Shown piece by piece: positions 35,350 through 44,943 of a stretch of DNA of 64,000 bases. The translations under genes and the position numbers were made by a program. The stretch's first letter is position 1. Each line of letters begins with the position of its first letter. The stretch is from G965212025 sp965212025 (GTDB taxonomy: Bacteria > Pseudomonadota > Gammaproteobacteria > Poriferisulfidales > Oxydemutatoraceae): assembly GCA_965212025.1 (NCBI GenBank), contig OZ243039.1, forward strand, positions 1,240,001 to 1,304,000. The letters run 5' to 3'. The notes under the pieces are model-generated. The model saw only the letters and a list, made by a program, of their open reading frames with translations. It was not told the origin of the DNA and did not search any database.

Positions 35350-36927
35350 GTGATCAATCTTGGCAAAGAGGTTTCCAGCCGGGTTCTAATTCTGGACTTT
35401 GGTTCGCAATACACCCAGCTTATCGCCAGACGAGTGCGCGAATTGCGGGTTTACTGTGAAATCCACCCCTGGACGGTCAAAAGCGACTTTGTGACGGGTT
35501 TTTCTCCATCCTGCATCATTCTCTCAGGCGGTCCGGAAACAGCCGGCCGTCAACATTCCCCAGAACTGGATTTGGGTATTTTTGCGCTCGGTGTCCCCAT
35601 GCTGGGGATTTGCTATGGCATGCAAACCATGGCCTCGCAGTTGGGGGGGCGTGTGGAAGCATCCGGGAAACGGGAATTTGGGCACGCCCGAGTGACGACC
35701 CTGGTGGACGATCCACTCTTTGCCGACACAGATGCCGGAGAAGAAGGAACTGTGCAACTGGATGTCTGGATGTCACACGGCGACCAGGTTTTGGAACTGC
35801 CAGATGGTTTTGAATGTCTGGCGAAAAGCAAAGATGCCGGCATAGCAGCAATCGTCAGGAAAGACCAAAACCTGTACGGCTTGCAGTTTCATCCTGAGGT
35901 GGAGAACACGCAGTTCGGCAAGAAAATACTGGAAAACTTTGTGGTTCAGATTGCAGGTTCGGTACGTGAGTGGCAGACCGAAAAATTCCTGCATCAGGCT
36001 GTCGGGAAAATTCGTACCACGGTAGGAAAAGATGAAGTCATCCTGGGACTGTCCGGGGGTGTGGACTCTTCCGTGGCAGCTGCTTTGATACACCGCGCCA
36101 TCGGCAGGCAGCTGCATTGCGTGTTTGTGGACAACGGTCTGCTAAGAGACAAAGAAGCGGAGGAAATCCAGCAAAGCTTTTCCAGCGATTTGGCGATGAC
36201 ATTGCACTATGTGGACGCACGGCAACGCTTTCTTGACGCGCTGTCCGGGGTGAAAGAACCAGAAGAAAAGCGAAAAATCATTGGCAATCTTTTTGTCAAA
36301 GTATTTGAGGAAAAGGCCGGGCAGCTCGGCGATATACAGTGGTTGGCGCAAGGAACGATTTACCCCGACGTTGTCGAATCCGCAAAAACCGGCTCCGGTG
36401 CGACCCGCCTGATCAAGTCGCATCACAACGTGGGCGGCCTTCCTGAAAAAATGCGTTTGAAGTTGCTGGAACCATTGGCCTCATTTTTCAAAGACGAGGT
36501 AAGGGAAATAGGTCTCCAGCTTGGCTTGCCAGACAGTCTGGTTCATCGTCATCCCTTTCCGGGACCAGGGCTGGCAGTCAGGATCATGGGAGAGGTGAAT
36601 GAGGAAAAACTGGAGCGCCTGCGCCAGGCAGACCGCATTTTCATTGAGGCGCTGAGAAACGCGGGACTGTACAGGAAGGTCGCTCAGGCTTTCGTGGTGC
36701 TGCTGCCTGTCAAGTCAGTTGCCGTGATGGGAGACGACAGATATTACGGGAATGTGCTGGTTTTGCGCGCCGTTGAAAGCGTTGACTTCATGACGGCACG
36801 CTGGGCACGCCTGCCGCTGGACTTGCTTGCCGAAGTGGCAGGGAAAATCGTCAATGAGGTCAGAGGTGTGTCACGCGTTTGCTATGACCTCGGGAACAAG
36901 CCGCCGGCGACCATCGAGTGGGAATAG
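35350..36927 (+). CDS. guaA: GMP synthase (glutamine-hydrolysing)
   Basis: 525 residues with a GTG start. N-terminal class I glutamine amidotransferase (LILDFGSQYTQLIARRVRE; catalytic Cys in LGICYGMQ near residue 87; His/Glu in LQFHPEVENT near 180), then the ATP pyrophosphatase domain with the P-loop LSGGVDSSVAA near 236 and the C-terminal dimerisation domain ending KPPATIEWE. Converts XMP to GMP. Confidence 0.97.
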   Translation: MINLGKEVSSRVLILDFGSQYTQLIARRVRELRVYCEIHPWTVKSDFVTGFSPSCIILSGGPETAGRQHSPELDLGIFALGVPMLGICYGMQTMASQLGGRVEASGKREFGHARVTTLVDDPLFADTDAGEEGTVQLDVWMSHGDQVLELPDGFECLAKSKDAGIAAIVRKDQNLYGLQFHPEVENTQFGKKILENFVVQIAGSVREWQTEKFLHQAVGKIRTTVGKDEVILGLSGGVDSSVAAALIHRAIGRQLHCVFVDNGLLRDKEAEEIQQSFSSDLAMTLHYVDARQRFLDALSGVKEPEEKRKIIGNLFVKVFEEKAGQLGDIQWLAQGTIYPDVVESAKTGSGATRLIKSHHNVGGLPEKMRLKLLEPLASFFKDEVREIGLQLGLPDSLVHRHPFPGPGLAVRIMGEVNEEKLERLRQADRIFIEALRNAGLYRKVAQAFVVLLPVKSVAVMGDDRYYGNVLVLRAVESVDFMTARWARLPLDLLAEVAGKIVNEVRGVSRVCYDLGNKPPATIEWE

Positions 36928-36981
36928 TTTTTCTTCAAGCCTGGATTGGAGCAATCAAGGCTGTACCAAGGTGTAAAGCGT

Positions 36982-38436
36982 ATGTATGCAGCAGCGTTTA
37001 GAAATATTGATGACGCACTAAGGAAAGATGCCGGTTGCGGCTCCGAACTCGATTATATTGAGCAGACAAGCTGGGTGCTTTTTCTGAAGTACCTGGATGA
37101 CTACGAGAACGACAAAGAGACAGCCGCACGACTGAACGGTGAAACGTATACACGCATTATCCAAGGGGAGTTTGCCTGGACACAATGGGCGGCACCCAAG
37201 CGAGCTGGTGGCAAGCTTGACCACAACGCGGCACTTACTGGAGACGACTTGCGTGATTTTGTCAATGACAAACTGTTCCCCTACCTAAAAAACTTCAAGC
37301 GGTTAGCAGACGACCCAAACACCATCCACTACAAGGTTGGTGAAATCTTTTCAGAGCTTCGCAACAGATTGAGCACTGGTTACACGTTGCGTGAGGTTGT
37401 GAACAAGATTGACGAGTTGAAATTCCTAAGCAATGAGGACAAGCATGAACTCAGCAGCTTGTATGAAGACAAAATTAAGAACATGGGCAACGCCGGACGA
37501 AATGGCGGCGAATATTACACGCCACGTCCGCTCATCAAGAGCATCGTAAAGGTTATCAATCCGCAGATTGGCGAAACTGTCTACGACGGGGCTCTTGGTA
37601 GCGCTGGCTTCCTGTGTGAAGCTTATGCGTATATGCGTAGCAGCAAGGAGATGGGTGCTACTGAGTACAGGCGGCTGCAATCCCGCACCTTTTCCGGAAA
37701 AGAGAAGAAGTCGCTCGCTTATGTGATTGGCACGATGAACATGATTTTGCATGGTATTGAGGTACCAAACATTGTTCATGCCAACACGCTTGCAGAAAAC
37801 ATCGCAGACATTCAACAAAAGGACAGGGTTGACGTGGTTCTTGCCAATCCACCGTTTGGTGGCAAAGAACGTCCTGAGATACAGCAAAATTTCCCTATCA
37901 AAACAGGCGAGACAGCCTATCTGTTCTTGCAGCATTTCATAAAGATGCTGAAGGCAGGTGGGCGCTGTGGCGTGGTGATTAAGAACACCTTCTTGAGCAA
38001 CACAGACAATGCCAGCATGGCACTACGCAAGCAGCTACTTGAGGAATGTAACTTGTTTGCTGTACTGGATTTACCGGGCGGCGTATTTCTGGGTGCTGGC
38101 GTGAAGACGGTCGTACTGTTCTTTGAAAAGGGAAGACCAACAGAACGCGTGTGGTACTACCAACTGAACGTTGGCAGAAACATGGGTAAGACCAATCCAC
38201 TTAACGAACGTGACTTGGCTGAATTTGTGGAGATGGCGAGCACACGCAAGTTGAGCGACAACAGCTGGTCCGTAGGTGTAGATAAAGTGAACAAAGACAC
38301 GTGGGATTTGACAGTGCACAACCCCAACCGTGTTGATGAGACTGATAGCCGTACTCCAGCGGAAATTATCGGAGAGATTGAGGGGCTTGACAAACAAGCA
38401 GCAAGCGCATTGAAGACAGTCAAGGAATTGTTGTGA
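36982..38436 (+). CDS. hsdM: Type I restriction-modification methyltransferase subunit HsdM
   Basis: 484 residues from ATG 36982, chosen because HsdM proteins usually begin MY..AF.NID; a TTG at 36946 is an alternative. N6-adenine methyltransferase: GEYYTPRPLIKSIV near residue 176, SAM motif region DGALGSAGFLCEAY, and catalytic NPPFGGKE (N-P-P-F) near 292. It sits only 18-54 bp after guaA, then overlaps hsdS, so the three hsd genes form one operon. Confidence 0.95.
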   Translation: MYAAAFRNIDDALRKDAGCGSELDYIEQTSWVLFLKYLDDYENDKETAARLNGETYTRIIQGEFAWTQWAAPKRAGGKLDHNAALTGDDLRDFVNDKLFPYLKNFKRLADDPNTIHYKVGEIFSELRNRLSTGYTLREVVNKIDELKFLSNEDKHELSSLYEDKIKNMGNAGRNGGEYYTPRPLIKSIVKVINPQIGETVYDGALGSAGFLCEAYAYMRSSKEMGATEYRRLQSRTFSGKEKKSLAYVIGTMNMILHGIEVPNIVHANTLAENIADIQQKDRVDVVLANPPFGGKERPEIQQNFPIKTGETAYLFLQHFIKMLKAGGRCGVVIKNTFLSNTDNASMALRKQLLEECNLFAVLDLPGGVFLGAGVKTVVLFFEKGRPTERVWYYQLNVGRNMGKTNPLNERDLAEFVEMASTRKLSDNSWSVGVDKVNKDTWDLTVHNPNRVDETDSRTPAEIIGEIEGLDKQAASALKTVKELL

Positions 38437-39569
38437 TGTGGAAGGCTTTACAGCTTTATGAGGTAGCAGTGGTCATATCTGGACAATCACCGAAAGGTGA
38501 GAACTATAACAAGGAGGGTAAAGGCTTGCCGTTTTACCAAGGAAAAAAGGATTATGGCAAGAGGTTTCTTAGCCCACCCACCGTCTGGACAACAGAGGTT
38601 ACAAAAAAGGCTCAGGCAGGAGATATCCTTATGTCAGTCAGAGCTCCTGTTGGTGCATTAAATTATTCTTCAGAGGAAATTTGTATTGGTCGTGGTCTTG
38701 CAGCAATAAGAGCAAAAAATAACATTGTTCCAGACTACTTGTATTACAGCCTGCTTAATATCAGGGACAGCCTTACGGGTAGCGTTGGTGCTATCTTCAA
38801 TTCAATCAATAAAAAGCAAATTGAAGAAATTCAGCTAGACGTATCCCCACTCGCAGAGCAACAGCGTATCGTGTCCAAGCTTGACGCAGCATTTGCGGGG
38901 ATTGATGTGGCGGTTGCTGCGGTCAAGCGTAAGCAAGAACGGGTAGACTCATTGAAGAATGCCTTGCTAAGTTCTGAGCTCGGTGCTGCTGCTAACGACG
39001 CTGCGACGTGGAGTGCTTTACAGCTTTATGAGGTAGCAATAGTTATAGCTGGACAATCACCGAGAGGTGAGAACTATAATAAGGAGGGTAAAGGCTTGCC
39101 GTTTTACCAAGGAAAAAAGAATTATGGCAAGAGGTTTCTTACCCCACCCACCGTCTGGACAACAGAGGTTACAAAAAAAGCTCAGGCAGGAGATATCCTT
39201 ATGTCAGTCAGGGCTCCTGTTGGTGCATTAAATTATTCTTCAGAGGAAATTTGTATTGGTCGTGGTCTTGCAGCAATAAGAGCAAAAAATAACATTGTTC
39301 CAGACTACTTGTATTACAGCCTGCTTAGTATCAGGGACAGTCTTACGGGTAACGTTGGTGCTATCTTCAATTCAATCAATAAAAAGCAAATTGAAGAAAT
39401 TCAGCTAGCCGTACCCCCACTCGCAGAGCAACAGCGTATCGTTACCAAGCTTGATGCTGCCTTTAAACAGGCTGACATTGTTGCAGATGTTGTATCCAGG
39501 CAATTGTCGCACTACCAAGCGCTTAAGTCTGCATTACTTACGGCTGAACTGACGAGAGAGGCGGCATGA
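38433..39569 (+). CDS. hsdS: Type I restriction specificity subunit HsdS with twin near-identical recognition domains
   Basis: 378 residues (GTG 38433 or ATG 38436, overlapping the hsdM stop). Normal HsdS layout: TRD1, conserved helical spacer, TRD2, helical tail. Both TRDs contain the same sequence with only about a dozen substitutions (e.g. GKGLPFYQGKK, DILMSVRAPVGALN, IFNSINKKQIEEI), each followed by PLAEQQRIV.KLDAAF, the start of the dimerisation helices. DNA copies 38445-38887 and 39015-39457 differ at about 17 of 443 positions. Since each TRD reads one half-site in opposite orientation, the predicted target is a bipartite palindrome. Confidence 0.95.
   Translation: MMWKALQLYEVAVVISGQSPKGENYNKEGKGLPFYQGKKDYGKRFLSPPTVWTTEVTKKAQAGDILMSVRAPVGALNYSSEEICIGRGLAAIRAKNNIVPDYLYYSLLNIRDSLTGSVGAIFNSINKKQIEEIQLDVSPLAEQQRIVSKLDAAFAGIDVAVAAVKRKQERVDSLKNALLSSELGAAANDAATWSALQLYEVAIVIAGQSPRGENYNKEGKGLPFYQGKKNYGKRFLTPPTVWTTEVTKKAQAGDILMSVRAPVGALNYSSEEICIGRGLAAIRAKNNIVPDYLYYSLLSIRDSLTGNVGAIFNSINKKQIEEIQLAVPPLAEQQRIVTKLDAAFKQADIVADVVSRQLSHYQALKSALLTAELTREAA
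38445..38887 (+). repeat. hsdS TRD copy 1
   Basis: Direct repeat partner of 39015-39457, offset 570 bp (190 codons), about 96% identical by eye. Confidence 0.93.
39015..39457 (+). repeat. hsdS TRD copy 2
   Basis: Direct repeat partner of 38445-38887. Sequence diverges again immediately after the PLAEQQRIV-K-LD region. Confidence 0.93.
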
Positions 39570-41896
39570 ACGAGGCCGATACGCGTGCGGAGCTGATCGA
39601 TAAGCAACTTAAAGATGCTGGTTGGGAAACTGCCGGCGATGTACGCGTGCGCCGGGAATACAAGATCAACGCTGGGGAAATACGTATTTCGGGCGAACGC
39701 ACGGGACGGCTCATAGCTGACTATGTACTTATTTATATGAATAGAAAGCTGGCTGTTGTGGAAGCAAAGAGTGACGAAGTGGACATTGGAGAAGGCGTGG
39801 CACAAGCCAAACTCTACGCACAGAAGCTGTGCCTGGACACGAGCTTTGCCGCTAACGGCAAGACAATCTACCAAATTTGCCACAAGACTGGCACTGAGGG
39901 CGAGGTCTCTGTTTTTCCTTCACCGCAGGAACTTTGGCAAAAGACATTTGGCGAAGCGGACGAATGGTTAGAACGCTTCAATGCTGTGCCTTTGGAAGAC
40001 TTAAACGGGACAAAGCAAGCACGTTACTACCAGGAGATTGCTGTAAATCGTGCCGTTGAAGCAATTGCCAATAACCAGCAACGCATCTTACTTACGCTTG
40101 CAACCGGTACAGGCAAAACCCATATCGCCTTTCAGGTTGCGTGGAAGCTCTTCAAAAGCCGTTGGAATTTGCAACGTGATTGCAGGCGCCAGCCGCGCAT
40201 CTTGTTCCTGGCAGACAGAAACACCCTCGCCAACCAGGCTTATTTAGGCTTTGGTGCGTTTAATGACAATGCCCTTGTACGCATTGACCCCAAGGATATT
40301 AAAAAACGTGGCGAAGTACCTACGAATGGCAGTGTGTTCTTCACCATATTTCAGACTTTTATGAGTGGTCCAAATGAAGAGCCTTATTTTGGTGAATACG
40401 AACGTGACTTCTTTGACCTGGTCATTATTGATGAGTGCCACAGGGGAGGTGCCAACGATGAAAGCACCTGGCGCAGAATCCTGGAACACTTTGATTGCGC
40501 TGTTCACCTGGGGCTCACAGCGACGCCTAAGCGCACTGAGAACACGGATACGTACGCGTATTTTGGCAACCCGGTCTTTAGCTACAGCTTGAAGGAAGGC
40601 ATACAGGACGGTTTCCTGACACCGTTCAAAGTCAAACGCATACAGACGACCATAGACGAGTACTTATATACGCGTGACGATGAAGTGCTTGAAGGCATGG
40701 TCGAAGAAGGTCACGTCTATACGGAAAATGAGTTCAACAAGAGTATCGAAATTAATGAACGTGAGCAGAAGCGTGTGCAAATTATGCTCAAAAATATTAA
40801 GCAGAACGAAAAGACGATAGTGTTTTGTGCCAGTCAGGCGCACGCAGCAACTGTGCGCGACTTAATCAACCGGGAAGCAAGCAGTCCAAGCGTTGACTAC
40901 TGTGTGCGTGTAACTTCCAATGACGGTAATAATGGCGAGATTTACCTTAAACAGTTTCAAGACGATGAAAAATCCATCCCCACCATCCTGACCACAAGCC
41001 AAAAGCTCACCACTGGTGTTGACGTCCATAATGTTCGCAACATTGTGCTGCTGCGTTCCATCAACTCGATGATTGAGTTCAAGCAAATCATAGGACGCGG
41101 CACACGCGTGTTTGAAGGCAAGCACTATTTCACCATATTGGACTTTGTCAACGCTTATTACTTGTTTAACGATGCAGAGTGGGATGGGGCGCCTGCTGAG
41201 TTGGAAGACGAAAATAGGGGTGATGCCAGTGGCGTTGGTTATGGTGAAGCCGACCACGAAGGGGACGACAGTGGCGTAGGTGGCGAGGAAGGGAAAAAAG
41301 CACCAAAGCTTGTTCGTGTTCGCTTAGGTAATGGCACGGTGCGTGAGATAAAAAGCATGGTAAGCACCCACTTCTTCGTTGATGGCAGACCGGTTAGTGC
41401 AGCAGAATTTCTTAAGCATCTGTTTGACAAAATCAAGTTACCAGAACTGTTGGGCAGCGAAGAGCAGTTGCGGGAAATGTGGGCTAGCCCAGGCACACGC
41501 AGAGAGTTGCTGAAAAGACTTGAGAGCCAGGGTTGTAGCAAAGATGATTTGCTACGCATACAGGAACTTATCAATGCCAAAGACAGCGATTTGTTTGATG
41601 TCCTTGCGTACATCGCATACGCCAAGCCCCCGGTTAGCCGTGCCATGCGTGTGAGGACAGGCAAGGGCAACATCTATAACCTGCTTGATGTCCAGCAGCT
41701 TGAACTTGTGAACTTCGTGCTGCGCAGCTATGTGAGGAACGGAGTTGGTGAGCTTGATGACAGCAAGTTGGGTACCGTGCTTGAAGCCAAGTATGGAAGC
41801 ATTGATGCAGCACAGAAGCAGCTTGGCAGCGAAAAGCAGATACGAAGAACCTTCATCGGGTTTCAGCGATACTTGTACATGGAAAAAGCTGGCTGA
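39566..41896 (+). CDS. hsdR: Type I restriction endonuclease subunit HsdR
   Basis: 776 residues; the ATG overlaps the hsdS stop (ATGA). N-terminal PD-(D/E)xK nuclease with LAVVEAKSDE near residue 63, superfamily 2 motor with Walker A LATGTGKTH near 183 and motif II IIDECHRGG near 290, TATPKR after it, and motif VI QIIGRGTRV near 508. The C-terminal third matches the EcoEI-type C domain and contains an acidic Gly-rich linker (about 550-575). It translocates and cuts unmodified DNA with HsdM and HsdS. Confidence 0.95.
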   Translation: MNEADTRAELIDKQLKDAGWETAGDVRVRREYKINAGEIRISGERTGRLIADYVLIYMNRKLAVVEAKSDEVDIGEGVAQAKLYAQKLCLDTSFAANGKTIYQICHKTGTEGEVSVFPSPQELWQKTFGEADEWLERFNAVPLEDLNGTKQARYYQEIAVNRAVEAIANNQQRILLTLATGTGKTHIAFQVAWKLFKSRWNLQRDCRRQPRILFLADRNTLANQAYLGFGAFNDNALVRIDPKDIKKRGEVPTNGSVFFTIFQTFMSGPNEEPYFGEYERDFFDLVIIDECHRGGANDESTWRRILEHFDCAVHLGLTATPKRTENTDTYAYFGNPVFSYSLKEGIQDGFLTPFKVKRIQTTIDEYLYTRDDEVLEGMVEEGHVYTENEFNKSIEINEREQKRVQIMLKNIKQNEKTIVFCASQAHAATVRDLINREASSPSVDYCVRVTSNDGNNGEIYLKQFQDDEKSIPTILTTSQKLTTGVDVHNVRNIVLLRSINSMIEFKQIIGRGTRVFEGKHYFTILDFVNAYYLFNDAEWDGAPAELEDENRGDASGVGYGEADHEGDDSGVGGEEGKKAPKLVRVRLGNGTVREIKSMVSTHFFVDGRPVSAAEFLKHLFDKIKLPELLGSEEQLREMWASPGTRRELLKRLESQGCSKDDLLRIQELINAKDSDLFDVLAYIAYAKPPVSRAMRVRTGKGNIYNLLDVQQLELVNFVLRSYVRNGVGELDDSKLGTVLEAKYGSIDAAQKQLGSEKQIRRTFIGFQRYLYMEKAG

Positions 41897-41920
41897 GCTG
41901 AAAGAGCAGGAACTATGTAG

Positions 41921-42693
41921 ATGGCAGTTATCTATTGGCAACTTTCCATAGTCGCAACGATAGCGATAGCGAATTTTCTGGTGATGAAGAATTTTCTAAA
42001 GCCCGGAGCACTTCTGGTTGTATGCGGAGCCTGGAGTCTCTTCACGCTAGTGAAATTAATCCCACCGCTCATGATCGTGCAGCTTTTTGTGATTTGGGGC
42101 TCTTACTTTCTCTTTAAGCACATTGAGACCAAGGGCACCGAAACCAGTAATCTTCGCCAAGCGCTTGCAGCCTTGTCTGAAGAGCAGCGAAACAATATTG
42201 CTACGATGCCAGCGAAGAGCAAGCAGTTTCTGAGCGGTGTGGAGCATTATGACTATTTATTAAAAAGCTTGCGTTCCACACAGCACAAAATCGTCATTTT
42301 ATCTGGCTGGCTCAGTAGCTATGTAATTGATGAGCAATTTGTGAGCCTTCTTACAATGAAGCTGAGGCAAGGTGTAAGATTTTCATTGGATATGGCTACG
42401 AAGATTCACAGGGGAGGCATGTTCGGTGGGATGCTTCAGAGAAAGCCCTTGCCAATCTAAACAAAATAGCCAAGCAATATCCTCAAACGTTTTTTGTTTC
42501 CAAATTTGCCACGCACGAAAAACTGCTGGTGGTTGACGGTGAAAAGGTGGTTTTCGGTTCTGCCAATTGGTTGTCTAACAGGAACTACAAGAACTCTGAA
42601 CGAAGTATTGTGATTACTGATGACGGGTTGGCGAAAACCGAAGCTGAAAGAGCTGAAAAGCTGGTTCGCCAAAATCTGGTTGTATTTAGATGA
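41921..42693 (+). pseudogene. Phospholipase-D-like membrane-anchored protein split by a frameshift
   Basis: The first frame (41921-42460, 179 codons) has hydrophobic segments at about residues 5-25, 28-45 and 50-65, then a PLD-like start (LKSLRSTQHKIVILSGWLSS). Near 42384, in GTAAGATTTTCATTGG, the similarity moves to another frame, which continues to TGA 42691-42693 and contains the HKD-type motif HEKLLVVDGEKVVFGSANW. Only one HKD is seen. The gene directly follows hsdR, and PLD-like nucleases or membrane-associated accessory proteins often ride with restriction systems. A single-base deletion in nature or a sequencing error would both explain it. Confidence 0.72.
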
Positions 42694-42895
42694 ACGTTCA
42701 GAGCATTGAGAGACGGATGCCCGGCACGGAAGCCACGGAAGCTTGAGTTGAGCCCGACCTTAGGCCTCGGTAAAACAGTGGTGTGCTTGAGCAGGAATTA
42801 TGCTTATTTCGCTTGGTCGGCCTGCCTGAAAAACATCCTGGCTGGAGATGTGTTGGTTCGTTCCTCATGCTGATTCTGGTTGAGAGAGGGGTTGT

Positions 42896-43960
42896 TTAAC
42901 TGCCGGACTTGTCGAGGTCACGTATGACGCGCAAAACCTCGGCTACTGATTCAAGCAGGTTCCTGGGGATGTAGTTGTATTGCTCCACTTGCGACATTAA
43001 ATCTCTGGCGAGAGGCACGTTCTGCATGATTGGTATGCCTTCCATCTTTGCAAGTTCTATGATGCGCTTTGCCATAATGTCTTCTCCCTTTACGGTTACG
43101 ATTGGCAAAGGGGTGTCTCCTTCCTCGTACCTCAGACCCACGGCGTAGCGGGTTGGGTTCGTGACGATGACGGAGGATCGCTTGACATCATCCCGAACGC
43201 GGCTGGTGAGTAACTCCTGGTGTAAGCTGCGGCGTTTTGATTTCATTTCAGGATTTCCCTCCATTTCTTTGTACTCTCTTTTCACTTCGTCCTTTGTCAT
43301 CTTTAACTGCTTTATGTGGTCAAACTTTTGAAAGGCAAAATCGGCGGCAGCAATTGCTGTAAAACCAATTGCCCCGCTCACCATCGTACTGTGTAACGCT
43401 GCCCCGGTAACTGGCAAAACGCAACTCACGCCACAAAACGGAACAGAAAGAATGGAAGGCAGTGCAGTGTAGATCACAAATGTTATCAGGCCTCCGAGAA
43501 ATCCTATCTTTATGATGGACTTTATGGTTTCAAACATGTTTTTGCTTGAAAAAATTTGCTTTAAACGTGTTATCGGGTTCAGTTTTTTTATATCTGGCTT
43601 GATCGATTCGGGAGCCATCAGTCCGCCGATTTGGATATAGTTGGATAAAATCGCCACGACGATGACGATGAGCATGACCGGAATGGTGAGTTTTAAACTT
43701 AAAATAAAAATCGCGTGTCCCGTGTTTCTTAGCGCGTTCTGGAAATCCAGCCCGTAGTATTTTGGCGGTATCAAAATCATTTCTTGAAACGTTGAGATAT
43801 AGAGCTCGCTGTTCAGCCAAAAATAGGCGTACAGTGACACCACCAGTGCCGTGCTGACCACGTCCTTGCTTTTGGCGACTTGCCCTTTTTTTCGGGCATC
43901 CCTAATCTTTTTCTGCGTTGGTTGTTCGGTTTTTTCGCCGCTACTGCCGCCATTGCTCAT
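42896..43960 (-). CDS. sctU: T3SS export apparatus switch protein SctU (YscU/FlhB family)
   Basis: 354 residues: N-terminal cytoplasmic EKTEQPTQKKIRDARKKGQV, four transmembrane helices between about residues 30 and 215, and a cytoplasmic domain. The autocleavage motif is NPTR (Asn-Pro-Thr-Arg) near residue 262 rather than the usual NPTH; the codon is CGC. KMEGIPIMQNVPLARDL follows as expected. Last gene of the leftward unit, overlapping sctT by 4 bp. Confidence 0.95.
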   Translation of the reverse strand: MSNGGSSGEKTEQPTQKKIRDARKKGQVAKSKDVVSTALVVSLYAYFWLNSELYISTFQEMILIPPKYYGLDFQNALRNTGHAIFILSLKLTIPVMLIVIVVAILSNYIQIGGLMAPESIKPDIKKLNPITRLKQIFSSKNMFETIKSIIKIGFLGGLITFVIYTALPSILSVPFCGVSCVLPVTGAALHSTMVSGAIGFTAIAAADFAFQKFDHIKQLKMTKDEVKREYKEMEGNPEMKSKRRSLHQELLTSRVRDDVKRSSVIVTNPTRYAVGLRYEEGDTPLPIVTVKGEDIMAKRIIELAKMEGIPIMQNVPLARDLMSQVEQYNYIPRNLLESVAEVLRVIRDLDKSGS

Positions 43961-44748
43961 GACAAAAGCTCTCCCAATGAGTAAAAGTTATCCAAAATAT
44001 TCGACTCAAAATACTCTTTAAAGATATCCAGAAGTACGCCAAATATAATAATCAAAACAAGTATGGCTGCTGCGCTTTTTATGGGCATGGCAAGAAAGAA
44101 AATGTTCAACTGAGGTGAAAACCTTCCAATCAGGCCGAGGCCGAACTCGATAATGAACATGGTGATAATTGCCGGGCCTGCGAGATAGACCGCGGTTTTG
44201 ACCAACGCATCCATGTGCATGAGGAAAAAGGGAGCGCGGTCGGGCTGTATGATCGGTATAAATTCGTGTACCGGCCAATACACGTAGCTGCCATAAAGAC
44301 CACTCAGGAAGAGAGGAAAAATTCCGGCGATGAAAAAAAGGGCTGTTGCAGTCTGCAACATCAGCTGTCCCAGAGGCGACACCTGCTCGCCGAGCAAGGG
44401 GTCAAAAGACTCGGCAATGGTTGCCCCTCTCTGGTTGTCAATGAATGCTCCCACGGATGAAATTGCCCAAAATATGATATTTGTCAGAAATCCGATTACA
44501 AGACCGATAAAGATTTCTTTGGCGGCAATGAATATAAGTTCGGCGTAACCAAGGCTTTCAGGAAAGTCGCTTTCAACGACAGGAAAAATAAAAAGTGCCA
44601 AACTCAGCATTATGCTGTTGCGTGTCAGTTGACCGCCCAGCAATTCCTTGTTCATGAAGCTTACGATCAGGAATGCCGCACTCATGCGGGGCAAGATCAT
44701 GGAGAAAGTCACGACCGACCGACCGAATTCTGAAATAACTTCTTCCAA
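43957..44748 (-). CDS. sctT: T3SS export apparatus protein SctT
   Basis: 263-residue integral membrane protein (YscT/FliR family) with about six hydrophobic helices. The FIDNQRGATIAESFDPLLGEQ-like stretch near residue 102 is the family landmark. The start is TTG 44748. It is preceded by an unusual 195-bp gap after sctS, whereas sctS and sctT are normally adjacent or overlapping. Confidence 0.94.
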   Translation of the reverse strand: MEEVISEFGRSVVTFSMILPRMSAAFLIVSFMNKELLGGQLTRNSIMLSLALFIFPVVESDFPESLGYAELIFIAAKEIFIGLVIGFLTNIIFWAISSVGAFIDNQRGATIAESFDPLLGEQVSPLGQLMLQTATALFFIAGIFPLFLSGLYGSYVYWPVHEFIPIIQPDRAPFFLMHMDALVKTAVYLAGPAIITMFIIEFGLGLIGRFSPQLNIFFLAMPIKSAAAILVLIIIFGVLLDIFKEYFESNILDNFYSLGELLS

Positions 44749-44943
44749 GTCAGCTGTGCCTCATCTCAGGGTCGGTATTGTGAGTGCAGATATCTTTCTT
44801 TCAGAGGAGAAAGAAAAGCCTTTCTCTAAGCCTTGCTCTATGTTCTGCGCGAACCTCGGAACCCACTGTCAAAACACCTTCGCAACGTTTTTTGATGATT
44901 CAGGTGTGCGTTTTTGGATTGACAAAAAATCCGGCGGTCAATA

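Noticed and set aside
44749..44943. A remnant of sctR between sctS and sctT
   Set aside because: The 195 bp show no hydrophobic coding in any frame and the canonical place would be before sctS.
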